From Strobilurus pachycystidiatus (lineage: Eukaryota > Basidiomycota > Agaricomycetes > Agaricales > Physalacriaceae), in assembly GCA_019915135.1 (NCBI GenBank), contig JAHLMK010000009.1, positions 868,001 through 932,000 of the forward strand: 64,000 nucleotides of DNA. The letters run 5' to 3'. The notes under the pieces are model-generated. The model worked only from the letters and a program-made list of their open reading frames with translations. It was not told where the DNA came from and searched no databases. Below, one piece after another: positions 23,769-37,300 of this stretch (the first letter of the stretch is position 1; each line of letters begins with the position of its first letter). Made by a program: the position numbers and the translations under genes.

Positions 23769-25760
23769 CTACAATTGTAGGATCTCTTGAAACGAGTACA
23801 AACCCGCGGACTAGAAAAAAATCTGCTCAGAAAGAGTACTGTCACAATGGTAACGCTACGAACCTCAGTGAGCTTGTGTACGCGCTTCAGATGTTCGCAT
23901 CCTCCTGCGCCATCGATGCAATTGCTAATGAGCATTGCCATGTCGCGTCCTTCGTGATACGCTCCGTGAAGGAAACCTAGTGCGCCGTTCATGCGACGAC
24001 GGTGATAGATGACGCCATGCCTCTCACCAAAATACTTCAGGCTCGTCGCCTCTCCACCAAAGTACAGCCGTCCAAGGTTGGCACGGAGGTTCAAGTAATG
24101 CTCTGGAAGGAAGGCAGCAGGCCAGTTACTATACGAGCCGCGGAAAAGCGGGTCGGCGTTCCACTTATGGAAGAAGAAGTCTTCTGGTTCGCCTATATCC
24201 GTTGAAGGAAACATCGACCTAAGGACAGTGAGGGCCTCGTCCTTGACTTGAGTTTCGGGAAGCGCTTCGATGCGGAGAGATTGGGTGCCAGTGACTGTAA
24301 CGAAGATGATACCTAAGGCGTAAGAGAAGAGTTAGGGGCGTGCGGGAAGCGGGAAGATGCGATGTAGTCAACGCCTACCGGAGCCATGAAGAAAGAGGGG
24401 ATGATCCAGACTCTGCCAGATTGGATAGCGCCCACGTTCTCGGTCAGCGTAGAGGCCCATCTAACAGCAAAATCGCTTGGATATACGATGAGAACGGAGA
24501 GGACACATACACACCTCCGTATCGAACCAAAACTTGTTTTTGAATTTGAAGAATATCTTTGTGTACGTCCCCATAACCAAGCTGTTTATGGCCTCCGTCT
24601 TATAACCTACGAACATCAAGCTCAGAGCCAATACGCTTGACGGAACCATACTCACTGGGCAACTCTGGGTCGAACGTGATATCTCCGTACTGCAAGACAC
24701 CGACACTGAATGTGCAAAGCGCGTAGTCCGCGACAATTACTTCCCCACCTTCCAGTGTAACATTCACTCCAATGTCACTGTAGGCTATGTCCTTTACACG
24801 CGTGTTGAGCCGAAACTGGTCCGCCTGCAGGAATTCTCGAGCTTCTTCCTGGATGAGCGCTTTGAAACCGCGCTGATCAATTGCTAGGAGATCGCCGACA
24901 TCAGTGAGAGCTGTATCGCCAGTGAAGTAGGTGAAATTGTCATTCTATAATTCAAGATGAATAACGTGCAGGATCTCGGAGAACGACCGGCAAGGACGTA
25001 CCATAGACTGGGCAATCCACGATGTCGCTTCAGGTGTCTGAGCAAATTCGAGGTCAAATTGAAAGTATTCGGCAACGTTCTCGTAACGGTTCTTCGGTTT
25101 CGAGTTTATCAGACTGTAAGCAGTTCGGGAATTGAGGTCGACCATGGATTGTTCGAATCTTCGAACTTGATGAAAATCAGACATGCCACCAAAGGACGAG
25201 GTGAGAGCTTACTTCCGGCATCGGTCAGTTTGTCATAATTATCCAAAGACCGCCTGACTGTATCACTATAGTCTATGAACCCGGTCTCATCATACGTTGC
25301 TGCAGAGCTGATATTCATTGCCGTTGTCAACATCTAAAGTGGACTTACTGAAGCTTCCATCAAAATCGTTGACGTGAGCCTTGATCCCATGTTTCAGAGC
25401 GAGCTCATATATTGGGTTATCCTTCTTCTCGTCCGTTGCGCCTCCAGGTCCTTGAATCCAATTGGGGCCCTTCTCGATGGTATATGCACCCTGCTCCCCG
25501 ACGAGTACGTGACTTTGCATGCGGCCGCCAAGTTCATCTCTGGCTTCGAGGATGAGGAAGGAATCAATGCCGCGACGGTGTAGCGTACGGGCAGCGATGA
25601 CGCCTGTAACCCCGCCACCAAGGATAAGAACTTTTGGCTTTGCATTTGCACTATTGACTATCGGAGGATTGGGAGCAGCGGTTGCGAAGACATTCCCGTC
25701 CAATATACGGAGAAGTGCAAGCCACGAAACGAGGGCGAGGGGTGATAGCCAAGAGCGCAT
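23769..25760 (-). CDS. Secreted FAD-dependent amine oxidase (polyamine oxidase-like)
   Basis: Eight exons (25349-25760, 25213-25299, 25002-25165, 24656-24944, 24515-24606, 24379-24460, 23864-24312, 23769-23810) give 538 residues plus stop. A signal peptide lies at residues 1-28. The FAD-binding motif KVLILGGGVTG is at about 43-53, followed by LEARDELGGRM, the typical second part of the flavin-binding fold. Further amine-oxidase signatures are GPNWIQG, WNADPLFRGSYS near the C-terminus, and the closing FAD motif LYFGGEATS with GFLHGAYHEGRDMA. The family oxidises polyamines or other amines with release of H2O2. The signal peptide places it in the secretory pathway or outside the cell. The last small exon depends on a GTTCGT donor. 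Without that intron the frame runs on to 23708, adding about 40 unconserved residues. Confidence 0.85.
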
Positions 25761-26888
25761 GACTGCAACTCACTGGCAGGAAGTCGAAAAAGGTGGATTT
25801 ATGGTAGAGCACGGCTTACCACGGGGAAGATCCGTCCTTTCTCCCTGCGTGAAGCAGCCGGCTACATATAGAGTGTTATCTCACTGCGCGAGGTGCCGTA
25901 AGTAGTGTAATAGAAGGACAGGACGATAAGAGAGCAGATAGTGCGGTTTTGGGGTAAAATGCGGGGTTGATTGAGCGTGTATGCTCAGGTTGAACGTTGA
26001 CGGAGTACCCTATATCCCGGAGTCAATTGAATCTCAGGGCGTGTCGTCGGCTGCAGAGAAACTTGAGAGAGGCTACTCGCTGGCAAAGGACTTCCTACGT
26101 CACCGTGAAGAACAAAGTCAAAGCAGAGTCCCGAAAAAGGGAACGAAGGCATCGTTAATTTGTTGATGAATTCTCAGGTTTGAACGCGTGGCGCGTGGCG
26201 CCTTGCCCCTTCTTTGACGAGGCTAGGAGGGTCGAGTGATATACGAAGAACTGTTGGGGAGGCGGGAAGGACGTCGCGATTCGCTTATCTTTATGGCATC
26301 GACCGGGGTCTACGTGTACCCTTGGTGAGCGATGCCATAAGTGAACTCCTACAGCCGTCGTCGAGCTCAAGGAGGTAATGAATTGAGTTCACGAGTGGTG
26401 GTGCGTAGAAGTCATACGAAAATTAGCCTCCCGGCCTCGTACGCATTTATTCGCAGGCCGCTGAGTTGAATCGAAAGTAATGGACTTTGAAGCAACAAAG
26501 GGACAAGTTCCGGGACATGATGCATGTCAATTATTGACACGATGTCTGCACACTGTGCGTGAATGACTAGATGTGATAAAGCTAGGACAGACCAGAGTTG
26601 GGAGAGATTGACCTTAGCTCGCGTCCGCTGAGACCTTAGAGCTCGCGACATGTGAATCCAGGAGTCGCAGGAGTGACATCAGCGCGTCTTTGGATTTACG
26701 TCGTTTTGAATGTAACGAAGCGCGAGTAACAGGCGAAGACGAACGTTTTGAGTCTAATGAGGACCTCACTTGAGAGTGGTATCCAAAGAATGATGTCCCA
26801 TCCAGTGGTGCGGTGCTGAGTTAGACTGCAGTGCCTCAGTCGTTTACTCGTTCTTAATAGAGTTGCAGACTTACGAATGTCCATCCCG
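25761..26888. other. Intergenic region upstream of the amine oxidase gene
   Basis: Sequence between the amine oxidase start and the 3' end of the MID1-like gene. Several short frames exist on both strands, none with a recognisable domain or a convincing exon chain. Confidence 0.45.
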
Positions 26889-28324
26889 TCACCCTAGATT
26901 ACACCATACATTCCCCCACTGATCCTGCGCGACGCCTGTCGATCCATGGCCTTGCACGCCCTCTTCTGAACTGTCGATGAACCCCACCCCGTAACTACTC
27001 GCTGCATTGAACCTCCGCACCGGACACCGGAAGCCCAAGAACGCCGGACAAGCCCTATCCACTGCTGTACACCGCTCAATACACGGCAGCAGCGCCTCAT
27101 ACGTAGCATTGAATGAAGGGAAGGCGGAGTTGCGCTGGGTGGCAGAGGTCGGCGTGGACATGAGAGCGGAGAAGGCTTGTTGTGCGTCTCTATTCGGCTG
27201 CGAGGGAGAAGCGGATGGAGAGGTGGAAGTTTCTTCGCTGCAACGCGGGAAGCTAATGGCGCAGAGCCAACGACGGTATTCGCGTTGACAGTCGTCACAG
27301 AAGACGAGAGGGGAGTAGTCGTCGCGACCGCATGCATAAGTTGTAAGAGTCACTGTGAAGTTGGTCAATGACGATATGAGCGGGTCTGAAATGGATGAAG
27401 GGAGGTTTCTGCCGTTGTACGTCGTAGATGGGCGGTCTGGCTGAGGGAGAGGGACTGCGTATGCAATGCTGGGGCAGTAGGGAAGCTGCGAGAGGAGTGG
27501 ACACGCGAATGATCCTGATTTTGTAACAAAGTACAAGGGCCCGCTAACTTTGGTGTCCGCGACTACGACGTAGGCGGTGTAATTCGTCGAAGGAGCTAAA
27601 CCTTGGAGACTCCATTGTTCACGCCAGCCGTCTTCGTTTTTGAGCCATAGCCGCTGGTCAGTGACGGTTCCCACTGACGTTTGCGCTTTGAGAGCGCATC
27701 CGGTCAGAAGGGAAGAGGGCGATTTCGATACGACGAGAGAGATATTTGACGAGATAGAAGGTGGGTCAGGCGCAGTTGCATTTGCTGCGGGAAGTGAATA
27801 GTTGGGATATGTTGGGATCTCCGTGCGCGCTGCAGCCAGCACTGGTGAGAATAGGATAGCCTGATTATTTGTAGTATCTCCAAAGTAGGGCAAGTCCGAG
27901 AGTACTTCATGCATTGCACCTGTCCAGCAATCAGCAGAAACTTATATTGCCGTGATGTCTACCCACCACGTTCCGACACGCCAACCTCGTATGTCAAATC
28001 GCTGCTGGTCTGAGTGGCCAGCACGCCCCCGTTGGGAAATTTGCCATTGAATGAGCCGTAGCCGTCCGTTAGGTCGATCTCATACACATCCGTGCCCCCG
28101 CTTGACCCTGGGTCGTCCGCGGAAGAGGACACGTTTGTCAGAAAAAATCGAGGCGAGCTGCCAGTCTCGCAGAGAGCGATAGAGACGGTGAGGTTGTCGG
28201 AGGAGGGAATGGTGAAGGACCGGGCATCGTCAAAAGTGTTGACAGATTCCAGTGAAAGTTGTTGTCGCGACTGGGCAGCGACAAGTGCCGCGCCGACGAG
28301 TATCCATAGGCCTTCTGGAAGCAT
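26889..28324 (-). CDS. MID1: MID1-like stretch-activated calcium channel subunit
   Basis: Two exons (27967-28324 and 26889-27919, intron of 47 nt) join to 462 residues plus TGA. It has an N-terminal signal peptide (MLPEGLWILVGAALVAAQS), a long glycosylatable extracellular part (several NxS/T sites such as NVSS, NYSL, NATA), and a C-terminal cysteine-rich block. The block begins with YACGRDDYSPLVFCDDC at about 313-330 and continues with WLCAISFPRC and a final WCNLG. This cysteine pattern is the hallmark of fungal Mid1, the regulatory partner of the Cch1 calcium channel in the plasma membrane, used in mating, wall-stress and low-calcium responses. The protein is somewhat shorter than ascomycete Mid1. 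No CCH1 gene lies in the window. Confidence 0.88.
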
Positions 28325-29192
28325 TCGGGGGACAAGAAACACTGATGTCAACGACGGCGGCGGGTGTGATGGTCGTGGAGAGAGGCAAGGTCGGCAATCA
28401 AATGCGGCTGTCGCATACATCTTATCTTATTTGAATCCCCGCCCCGCCTCCCGCCTGCGCCGCATATGGACCAAGATGATCCTTCTCGAAAAGAGGAAGA
28501 TCACGAACGATACTGGGTGCTCATCTGTATTCTGAGCATCTGTAGCACACTCCCGGATATCACCAGGATCTCACTGTCACTAAGTAGACTCGGGCTGACT
28601 CCAACCATGCCTCCTCAGACTTTCGCAGTTTCAGACAGAAGCCAAGGCAGCCAAGACCGACGACATCTTCAGATCGAGCTCGTAAGCCCGAGCTCAGTGA
28701 CAGTCTGAGTCTTACCTGCTCTTACCTGTCATTCATCCTGTCCTGATCCTGTCACCGTGGCGTTCATACATGTCTCTTTTTTCATTTGAAATCTGACGCT
28801 TGGACTACACAAAAAACTTCTGGAGACTTTCTAGCGCACGAATAAGAACTTCATTCTTTCGAGGAGCTTACGCACGTCAAAATGTTGCCACAGCAATTTT
28901 GATATCAATGTTCAAAGAGCGAGGTCGATTTTAGGTAAGTACTGTCGAGGGTACGAGGAGTGCTAGTGAACTTCGGAAACTAGGTGGATGGAGTATTTAC
29001 TTATAGGTTTACAATGTCAATTGTCCGTGGACTCGATACTTTGCTATCGTGTGGCGTACTACTGCAGGTAAGACTTAAGGAAGTCATAGTTACTGTAGCA
29101 TATTAATAGGTAATCTTGATGTAAATCATGAGCGGTGAAAGTCGTGTATAAAGGGAATATGGGAAACAAAAGGGGAAAATGGGGTGACCCAT
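28325..29192. other. Promoter region of the MID1-like gene
   Basis: The 868 bases between the MID1-like start and the 3' end of the zinc-finger gene. A plus-strand frame at 28466-28708 begins with ATG but has no domain, no splice continuation and strong overlap with likely promoter sequence, so I do not call it. Confidence 0.45.
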
Positions 29193-29985
29193 CTACTGAT
29201 GCACCCATCGTGTCTCGCCCTGTGCAATAGGACACTTGTGGTTGCGCAGTGTCTTTTCCGTCGAGAAGAACCGCCCGCATACCTCACACGAGAATTCGCA
29301 GACCTTGTTGTGCTTCGCCACCTCATGCCTGAGACGGTCGTGCTGGCGCGAGAACCACTCCCGACAGCCCTGCGTGCATGGAAACGATACCCGCGGTTTG
29401 GGTTTGTGCGCGTCCATGTGCACCTTGAGCGTGTACTGGCTCGTGAACCGGCGAGTGCACCCCGGTATTTGACACGGATGACGACGGCGCTGGGCGGACT
29501 CAGCGTCGTCGCTGCCGTTCTTTTTCGTCGAGGGCGAGGAGGCGCGCACCAATCCGAGGCTGTGTCTGCGCTGGCTACCAGATATGGGCTGCCGTCTATT
29601 TTCTTGCTGGAACTGCGAATCGAAGTGGTTGTGCGAGTCGGATTCCGACATGGCTGGAGAAGAGTATGCGACTACGAGCATTCTAGCGCATGAGCAGATA
29701 ATTTCACTTGGAGCGGAACTAACGGGGTCAGCTTACGATTTGGCGTGTCCGGTCTACTTGATGGTGCCCAGGATTGGGGCATGGGCTCGCTGGGAGGGGT
29801 CACTGACTCTAAAGCAGGGAAGATGTTGTGCTCCTGTGGCGGAGGCCAGGTGGAGACATTTTGCAATGCAGGTGCGTAAGAATCTATTAAAGGCGTTTTA
29901 GGGCATTTGATAGATAAATGAGAGGCGTTGATTAATTACGGTCGTAATGAGTCGTAGGGGGGAATTCTGGGGCGCCTGTGACCAT
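29193..29985 (-). CDS. C2H2 zinc-finger protein, probable transcription factor
   Basis: Three exons are proposed: 29940-29985, about 29740-29883 and 29193-about 29667. ATG at 29985 begins MVTGAPEFPPTTHYD. The GTAATT donor joins in frame to a Pro-rich exon (PALQNVSTWPPP). The large last exon carries three zinc-finger units at the C-terminus: CQIPGCTRRFTSQYTLKVHM with two His, CTQGCREWFSRQHDRLRHE with a second His, and CEVCGRFFSTEKTLRNHKC. The middle is basic and Ser-rich (NRRQPISGSQRRHS). The protein is about 220 residues, nuclear and DNA-binding by inference. The acceptor of the last intron is ambiguous between two in-frame AGs, and targets are unknown. No upstream ATG in the second exon would give the full reading frame, which supports the small first exon. 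Confidence 0.72.
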
Positions 29986-32900
29986 GACTTAGATGAATGA
30001 AAGTAGTGAAGAGACGTAGCACGTACTGTAGCCACGAGTAAGGTCTGGATGGTTTGACTGTTGATAGGCTGGATACGCCCAACATGCTGAGTTCTGGAAA
30101 CCCTCTAAGTAGTCGCCTCAAGTCGCATTGTCAACGATAACCCTTCACACAAAACAGAAGCCTACCATGCTTATTCCATGCCTGCTGCTCAGTGCTCGGT
30201 ACCGTGAAGTCACCAAGATAACCGTTTTTGTCGGCTATCATACTCGTTGAAGATATGGGCGCGGATGCTGTCGTGCTCATGAGCGAGGTCGGACAGGTGC
30301 GGATTTGCCTACGACTCACGAAGAGAATGATAGGAAGCCATGAAGATTTGAAAAAGGAAGGATGGACAGGTTTGATCATGATCGAAGTGGGGATTTTAAT
30401 AGCAGTCTAAGACAGGGACCGAAAGGCAGGCAAGGTTTGACGACGATCGAAAGGTCCGAATGTAGGTGTTGTCCCTCCGGTACTGTATGATCGAGTCAGG
30501 TCGAGGGATGGGCGCGGGCAAGGAATGTGTACATACGCATGCATAAGATCTCGATGCGACAGTGGCATCAAAGATTTCCCTACCATAGCTATGCCGTAAA
30601 GATGGTACAATCGCTGTCGGAGAAGAGAAACGTCGTGCACGGTCCTCTTCAGGGGTCACGGTGGTTTGACACAATCTGGACTCTGAAGACTCTGAAAGTA
30701 GATCCTTGACAATGAAGGTGAGTTCGGAGGACCCACCAGAGTTTAGTACTGTATCCTACCGTCGTTGACGGTCTTTGGAGAAGACTTCAGCATCCCCACA
30801 AGTTAGACTCGTCGATCGACAACCTGGAGGATACCCGAATCTCGTTAAAACGCATCTGTCAGAGCGCTGACTTAGTATGTATGCATGTTACACATCCCAA
30901 TCCCGCATCACATAGTTCCGGTTCTCGTGGAGGCTAAGGTGGAGACCGTCGTGCTTGTCTCGGTCTGGACAGTAGACGACTCGGATGCATAGTTCTCCGT
31001 TTTTGGTATGATTGACCCGGCGACACTTCTTGAAGAGACCATGGTCCACGATGCGACAATCCGTATATGACGCTGAAACCGCATAGGTACGGAGTGAGGT
31101 ACTAGTCTGGGGATACTTGTTTGCCTCGCTGTCGATACAGGGCAGGGCACATGACGGAGGTAGCATTTTTGACACAGCAAATCAATAATGGCCATTGCCG
31201 CCAACTTGAATTGCGGAGTCTATGTGTTTAGCGAGGCGAGTACCTCGAAAATTGACGCGGCGTCCCTTGTCGGCGCGCTCCATGGTCCAGTGTTGACAGA
31301 GGGCATCATGAATGGTTTCCGAGGTGGACGGGCAAGAATTTGAGACACAATAAAGTCCCGGAGATAACACGGACCGATGTGTCTTGTGAGTGTGTTTGAT
31401 AACAAGTTCAGTGCGACATCTAGAACAAGGAAAGCGGGATTGGATACGCCGTTTCCCACGCCTTTTGTCCACGTGTCTGCCGAAGCGGCTTACCGTGTGG
31501 CGCTAGCGGCTCAGAAGAAAGACCAAAGAAAGACGATTGGGATGAGCTTTTCCACTCCATCGCCGACTAAGCATTTGATAGTGAGCCGCTAGTGAGCTCG
31601 CCGCTTTCAAAGGTCAGGGTCACGATTCCACACATTGAGTCCCTATACTTCCACTGTCAGCAGAAGTCAGACTCGGACCCTCTGTTACGTACTCTGCACG
31701 AGTCGCGTCAAGGCGCTATGCTTGAATGCATCGGAGTTTCTTATCAACCATACTTTAGTGGCGGCACTGTGAAGCAAATTCAAGCACAGCCATATACCCA
31801 TGTACCGACAATATATATCGACAGGCCACAGATTCTCATAAGTATGTCACTCCTTGAATCCACTTACTCATAAAATCTCAATCTTTATTGGAGCCCACAA
31901 GCTGTCAGCCTTTCTAGCACCCAGATGACAATTGTATGGAGGGATTCCGATGACTTTCATGCTCCAGAGTAAAAGTGGACCGCCAGACTCGTCGTTAAGC
32001 GCCACATCAATGATAAGAGCTGAAGCGCTGAAGTACGAGCGCGCCATCGTCCCTACTTATTTGTCGCTCCCAAGGACACTCGGCTTCCAAGCGCCCAGCA
32101 GCGCAAATGAACATCACAGCGAAATCCCGTTATTGGGACCGGACTTGCGTCTCAACTCATGGGGACAGACAACTGTAAGTCAGCCATTTGACGCTCGTAC
32201 CTCTGACAGCCGGTGATCATCGAGTTTCCAAATAATACGTTAATGATCGCGGCGGCGGTAGCATTCTGCAAACATGATGATATTCCCCGTCGGATGTGAT
32301 CAGACTTTCGACAATCACCACTGTAGATTTTCGACTGGCCACCCGGGCGGACGTATCGTTTCCGATGGAGTAACCCGATCGCCTGTACTATGCAAACCTC
32401 TTCTTTGACTCTCGTTACGTAGGAGGGGCCATGCTCGAGAAGTGAGGTATTGTCTCGCTGTAACTTCGCTCTTTATACCGCTTCGGAGTACGTGAACATT
32501 GAGATTGAGCGCGCGCCACCGGGGAGTCTCCAAACGGGAAGACATAGAGACGCGTCTATGATCATCTATCAGCGCTTCAGCCCTTTGCCGTGATCAGACA
32601 ATCGTTCTCACTTTGCTGTATATTTGAGTCTGACGAGGTCACGAAAATCATTGCCAGGTTCACAGTTCGCTCTCGCCACTGGCCTGACTGATGATTTTTT
32701 CTCCGGGCATCTATTCCTTCTGTCGGATGGATATCGAGGTAGTAAGTCAATTTCTTACTGTGATTAGCGCGCAACCAAGGGGAAGAAAATCACCACAATC
32801 GCCTATCTGTGCCGTTTCTCCCATTGAAGAAAGGAATGAGCCTTGAGCGCGCTTACGACCCTTCGTTTCTGGAGCGTGGCCTTAGATACTTGAATGGTAT

Positions 32901-34341
32901 TTCCGAGCGCCCAAAAACCTGCATCACAAGCGAACACCACCGCAAGGTCTGGCAATGTCTATACCGACAACCATGGGGGTCTGAATTCGAACAATACATT
33001 CATCGTCGGAGCCGAGCATCCAATTCTAGGAAGAGGTTTTGATGAGAGGCTGCTTCGTCGAGGATAGACATGAACGCCGAGGTAGTAAGTTAGGTCAATT
33101 ATGATCACTGTGATCAGTATCCAAACAGGGGGTGAGGTCACCCGCGCCGTTTCGATAAGAAACAGAAAATTTGGGCGCGTCGCCGTCCCTTAGGCTTAGA
33201 GGCGCTCCTGATAGTACTTTGCTTGAGCTTCCGAGCGCAAAAGAAAAGGTGTCGTAGAGGAACATCACCTCAGGAGTCTCGTGATTTCCAGGTCAAAGGA
33301 GGGAGTTCTCGGTGGCGAGAAGATAATATGAGTGCATGCCACTGCTGACAAGATAGGTCAGTTTTCGCTATTCGACCCTTCGTATCACTTACTTTCAAGG
33401 CATGCGCAAGCAGTCGACGGAGAAAGCCTCGTGTCACAATGTAAGTTTTAAAAACCAAAGCGCGCCGAGTCCCGTTCTCAAGGCTTCCGTAGTGTTAGGT
33501 AACACCAATTCACGAATTACGCGACGAGCTGTGGAATTTCAGTCGTTGTATGCGATCTGACATCCATCACGCAAGATGTACAACGGTGGGTCCTCTCTGA
33601 GGCGACAGCCTGCTCCGAAACGTGTGCTTATGCCGCGGCGTAAGCCCAGGAGCCTTTGCCTATAGACTTACCTACATTTGTGTCATTCATGAGTTTTCTA
33701 GCTGACAGTGGCGTTAGCGAAATTTTGATTTAGATGAGGATTGGAGTTCATCGTCACGTCGAGCCACGGCGACGTCCTTGTTCCAGGTCCATGCGAAGAA
33801 CCTGAAAGACATTGAGCAGAACCAGTGGACTTCGTAGTCCTCCAGTAGCCAATAATGCTGTCCACCACCGTACGACCATCTAAAAGCGTCAACAGGTCCT
33901 TTTTATAGAAGAGGATCCCATGGAGAACAAGTTCAGTGATTTTCGGAGACTGTACAGGATGTAACTTGAACCCACCAAGTAAGGACGATCGCGAGATACT
34001 TTAGATCTTGATCAGCAAGCTCTCTCACTGACCTGACTATGACCCCTCGGAGTCAATAACAGTGGAAACTGTATGGCCAAGCTAACAGAGTTCATGATGA
34101 TAAATGACGAACCAAAGACATCGTGCAAGTTTTCGCGTGCGAAAAGTGCCGAAAACGGTGTGATCAAAAAGGAAATAAAATGACGTAATAGATCTGGCCA
34201 CACCTGGATTTGGCGGGCATCGTCCAGACATTTCATCCACATACAGCCCAAATATCTCACTAGACATCGTTCGACGCAACAGGACGACGACGACAACAAC
34301 AACGGCGCCCTTTTTTATCTTTGCCTGCTGCGGAGCACATC
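29986..34341. other. Gene-poor region of about 4.3 kb
   Basis: No gene with recognisable domains was found. A possible unrecognised small gene lies at about 30888-31560 on the minus strand: several open frames contain Cys/His pairs and two blocks share a degenerate RRVN motif. I could not connect start, splice sites and stop into one frame. From about 32000 to 33420 there are weak, diverged repeats sharing CGAGGTAGTAAGT and CTTCCGAGCGC followed by AACATCAC-type words. The rest looks like unique, decayed intergenic DNA. The final 100-200 bases probably hold the KDM4 promoter and 5' UTR, including a CGACGA/AACAAC-rich stretch. Confidence 0.4.
32040..33420. repeat. Weak diverged repeats in the gene-poor region
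   Basis: Blocks at about 32075-32125, 32895-32955 and 33215-33275 share the pattern of a C-rich word, CCGAGCGC, and a GAACA(T/C)CACC word in the same order. CGAGGTAGTAAGT occurs at about 32732 and 33079. They may be remnants of an old dispersed or tandem element. Support is low because similarity is limited to short words. Confidence 0.25.
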
Positions 34342-37300
34342 ATGTCGACGGCGTCGACACCATCATTGCTGAGCTCGCTTGGCAAGAGTCGGTCGCCCTC
34401 ACCAGTCATCCCAACGCAACCGGACCACTTTTACCGCGCAGTCGAGGACCCGGCGCCGTCGCCAAACGCCAGCGGCTGGTTTGACCCCGAGGACGATCTC
34501 CTGGCGGCGCGCGGCATTCCCGTATTCAAGCCGACGATGGACGAGTTCCGGGACTTTGAGGGATATATGAACAGCATTGAGTGCTGGGGCATGCGCAGCG
34601 GCATCGTCAAGGTCGTCCCGCCCAAGGAATGGTGCGTGTCCTCGCCATACATCTTTGCGCCGCCTCATCTCATCTGCAGGGTCGATGCGCTCCCGCCGAT
34701 GAAGGAACAGCTCAGCACCGTCCGCATCCAGACGCCCATCGAGCAGCACATGGCCGGCACCGGCGGCCACTTTCGCCAGGAAAACATGGAGAAGCGCAAG
34801 TTTATGAGTCCGCGCGAATGGGCCGAGCTGTGTGCGAAGGATGACTTTCGGGCGCCCGGCGTCGCGGAGGTCGGTCTGCGCAGCGGAGGCAAGATGCGCG
34901 CGCGCAAAGAGCGGCGGGCCAGTGAGCCGGCTGTCGAGCAGCCGCGTCAGTCGCGCGCCGACAAGGCAGCCCGCGACACGGAATTTCTCCAGACGTGGGT
35001 GCCGCATATAGACTGGCTACCGCCAGGCACCACTGCCGACGACTACACACCCGAGTTCTGCCAGGAACTGGCGCGTAAATTCTGGCGCAACTGCGGCCTC
35101 GGCAAGCCTGCCTGGTACGGCGCGGATACGATGGGTGGGTCGCCACATTATCACTATCCATCCCGGTCTAATACTGCTTGCAGGATCGCTCTTTACTTCA
35201 GAGACACAGTCATGGAATGTTGCCCGTCTAGAGTCTGCGCTTACACGACTGCTTCCCGCGTCTGATAGAGGCCTGCCTGGCGTGAACATGCCCTATCTCT
35301 ACTGGGGAATGTGGCGCGCGACATTCGCGTGGCACGTCGAGGACATGGATCTCTTCAGCATCAACTATATACACTTTGGTGCTCCGAAGTTCTGGTACGC
35401 GATTCCCCAAGGTCGGGCCGCGGCGTTCGAGCAAGTCATGAAAGGTGCGTGCACTTTGTCTTGACAGAATTGTCTCATCTTGATCAGTATCTAGGCTACT
35501 TTCCATCTGATGGCAATACGTGCCCTCAGTTTCTCCGGCACAAGCAGTTCCTCGTCTCACCGAACCGTTTGGCTAAAGATTCCATGATGCCCAACCATTG
35601 TGTGCAGCATGCGGGCGAGTTCATCATCACTTATCCCCGAGGCTACCATGCCGGCTTCAATCTCGGTCTCAACTGCGCCGAGAGTGTCAACTTTGCGCTG
35701 GACAGCTGGCTCCCCTTAGGAAGGGCGGCCAAGGCATGTCAGTGTGTATCGGATAGGTGCGTAGCGGCGTTGTTATTCCTGTGCCGTGCTCATACTTTCT
35801 TCAGTGTCCGCATCGATGTTGACCAACTCTTACGGGACCGTCAGGCAGAGGCTGGGATGCCCATTTACGAACCAGAACCAGAGCCCGTCTTTCCCTCAAG
35901 ATCACACAATAAGCCACCATCCATATATTCAGAGTCCGTCTCCGTAACTATCCCTGCTCGCCCCAAGAAGCGTCCTGTCGGGGACGTATCGCCCAGTATG
36001 GCTCCGCCCAGACCCAAGAAAGCGAAATCATCATCACATTCCAAATCCTCAGCCACCAAGTCATCCTCTTCCTCCTCGGCGTCCTCCGAAGCCAGCACCT
36101 CGAAGTTACCAGCGCCGAAGATCATGCTCAAGATCGGCGCGCGGCCAGAGTCCGAACCTGAGTCGTACCCTTGCTGTCTGTGTGTGTCTACGTCGGAGGA
36201 AGGGCTGCTTCGCGTGATGGATCCGCCCTATATGAGGAAGGAGGCGATAGAGGCTGCCGGAAACCCCTCGCAGTGGTGTGCGCATCGAGATTGCGCGGAC
36301 GTTGTTCCCGAGACGTGGGTGGACGAGATAGACTTGGGGAATGGTAACAAGGAGAGTGTCATCTATGGTGTAGACGGGATAGTCAAGGACCGGTGGAATT
36401 TGGTAAGCCTCATCCTGCCCGTTTGCCTTCTGGTCAATGCTGAGTTTGCCGTTTGTATGTAGAAATGCGCTGCGTGTACGAGGACGAGGGCAAGGGGACA
36501 TGGTGCGCCGATACAGTGCACGAAGGGCAAATGTCCGAAGGGATTTCATGTTTCGTGTGCGCGGGATGGACAGGAGAAGGGTATCGTGTACGAGGTGGTG
36601 AACGTCGTGGAGAAGGATGTTGTGCTGTGCACGGACGCGGACCCGATGCAGCTGGATGCAGATCCGAATACGAATGTGCTCAAGATCATCAAGAAGACGG
36701 AGGTGCAGGTCCTTTGTATGCAACATAATCCGGTTCGTCTGCCTCCCTTCCTTGATGCACGCGACATTTATCTTACTTTTTCGACTGAATAGGACGTGGC
36801 GGCAGCGAAGAAGGCGTCCAAGCTCGACCGGACGCGGAAAGAGCTCCTGGCATTACCGCAATATTCGCCCATCAGGATCAGGGTGAGCTCTGGTGTGTTC
36901 GAGGTGCTGCTGTGTCGCGTTATAGAGGAGACGTCGTCTGTTGAGGTGATATGGGATAAGGATCATGCTACGGGCGGGTTCTTTAAGAGGGAGTTCAAGT
37001 GGGGGGCTGTGATAATGGGGAACACGGACGGGGTAGTGGTGAAGCGGTCGTCGTCGGTGCCTAATGCGGCAGCGATGCAGCATCAAGCGCAAGCCCAACA
37101 ACGTATGGGTTTTGCCAAGCATCGGAGACGAAGGTTGATTACTGATGCCTGTGCAGAACTTTCGGGGCCTGGTGTGCCCGCGTTCAAGATGTACACACCG
37201 CCAGAACCGCCAAAGTATGGAAGCGGGAACCCGTCCTCGAGGTGGTTGGAGCCTTCCCCGACCCCGGCACCATCAACAACAAAACCGAAACCCAGACCCG

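Noticed and set aside
28466..28708. ATG-initiated 80-codon frame on the plus strand
   Set aside because: It lies in the MID1-like promoter, has no domain or signal peptide, and no splice continuation.
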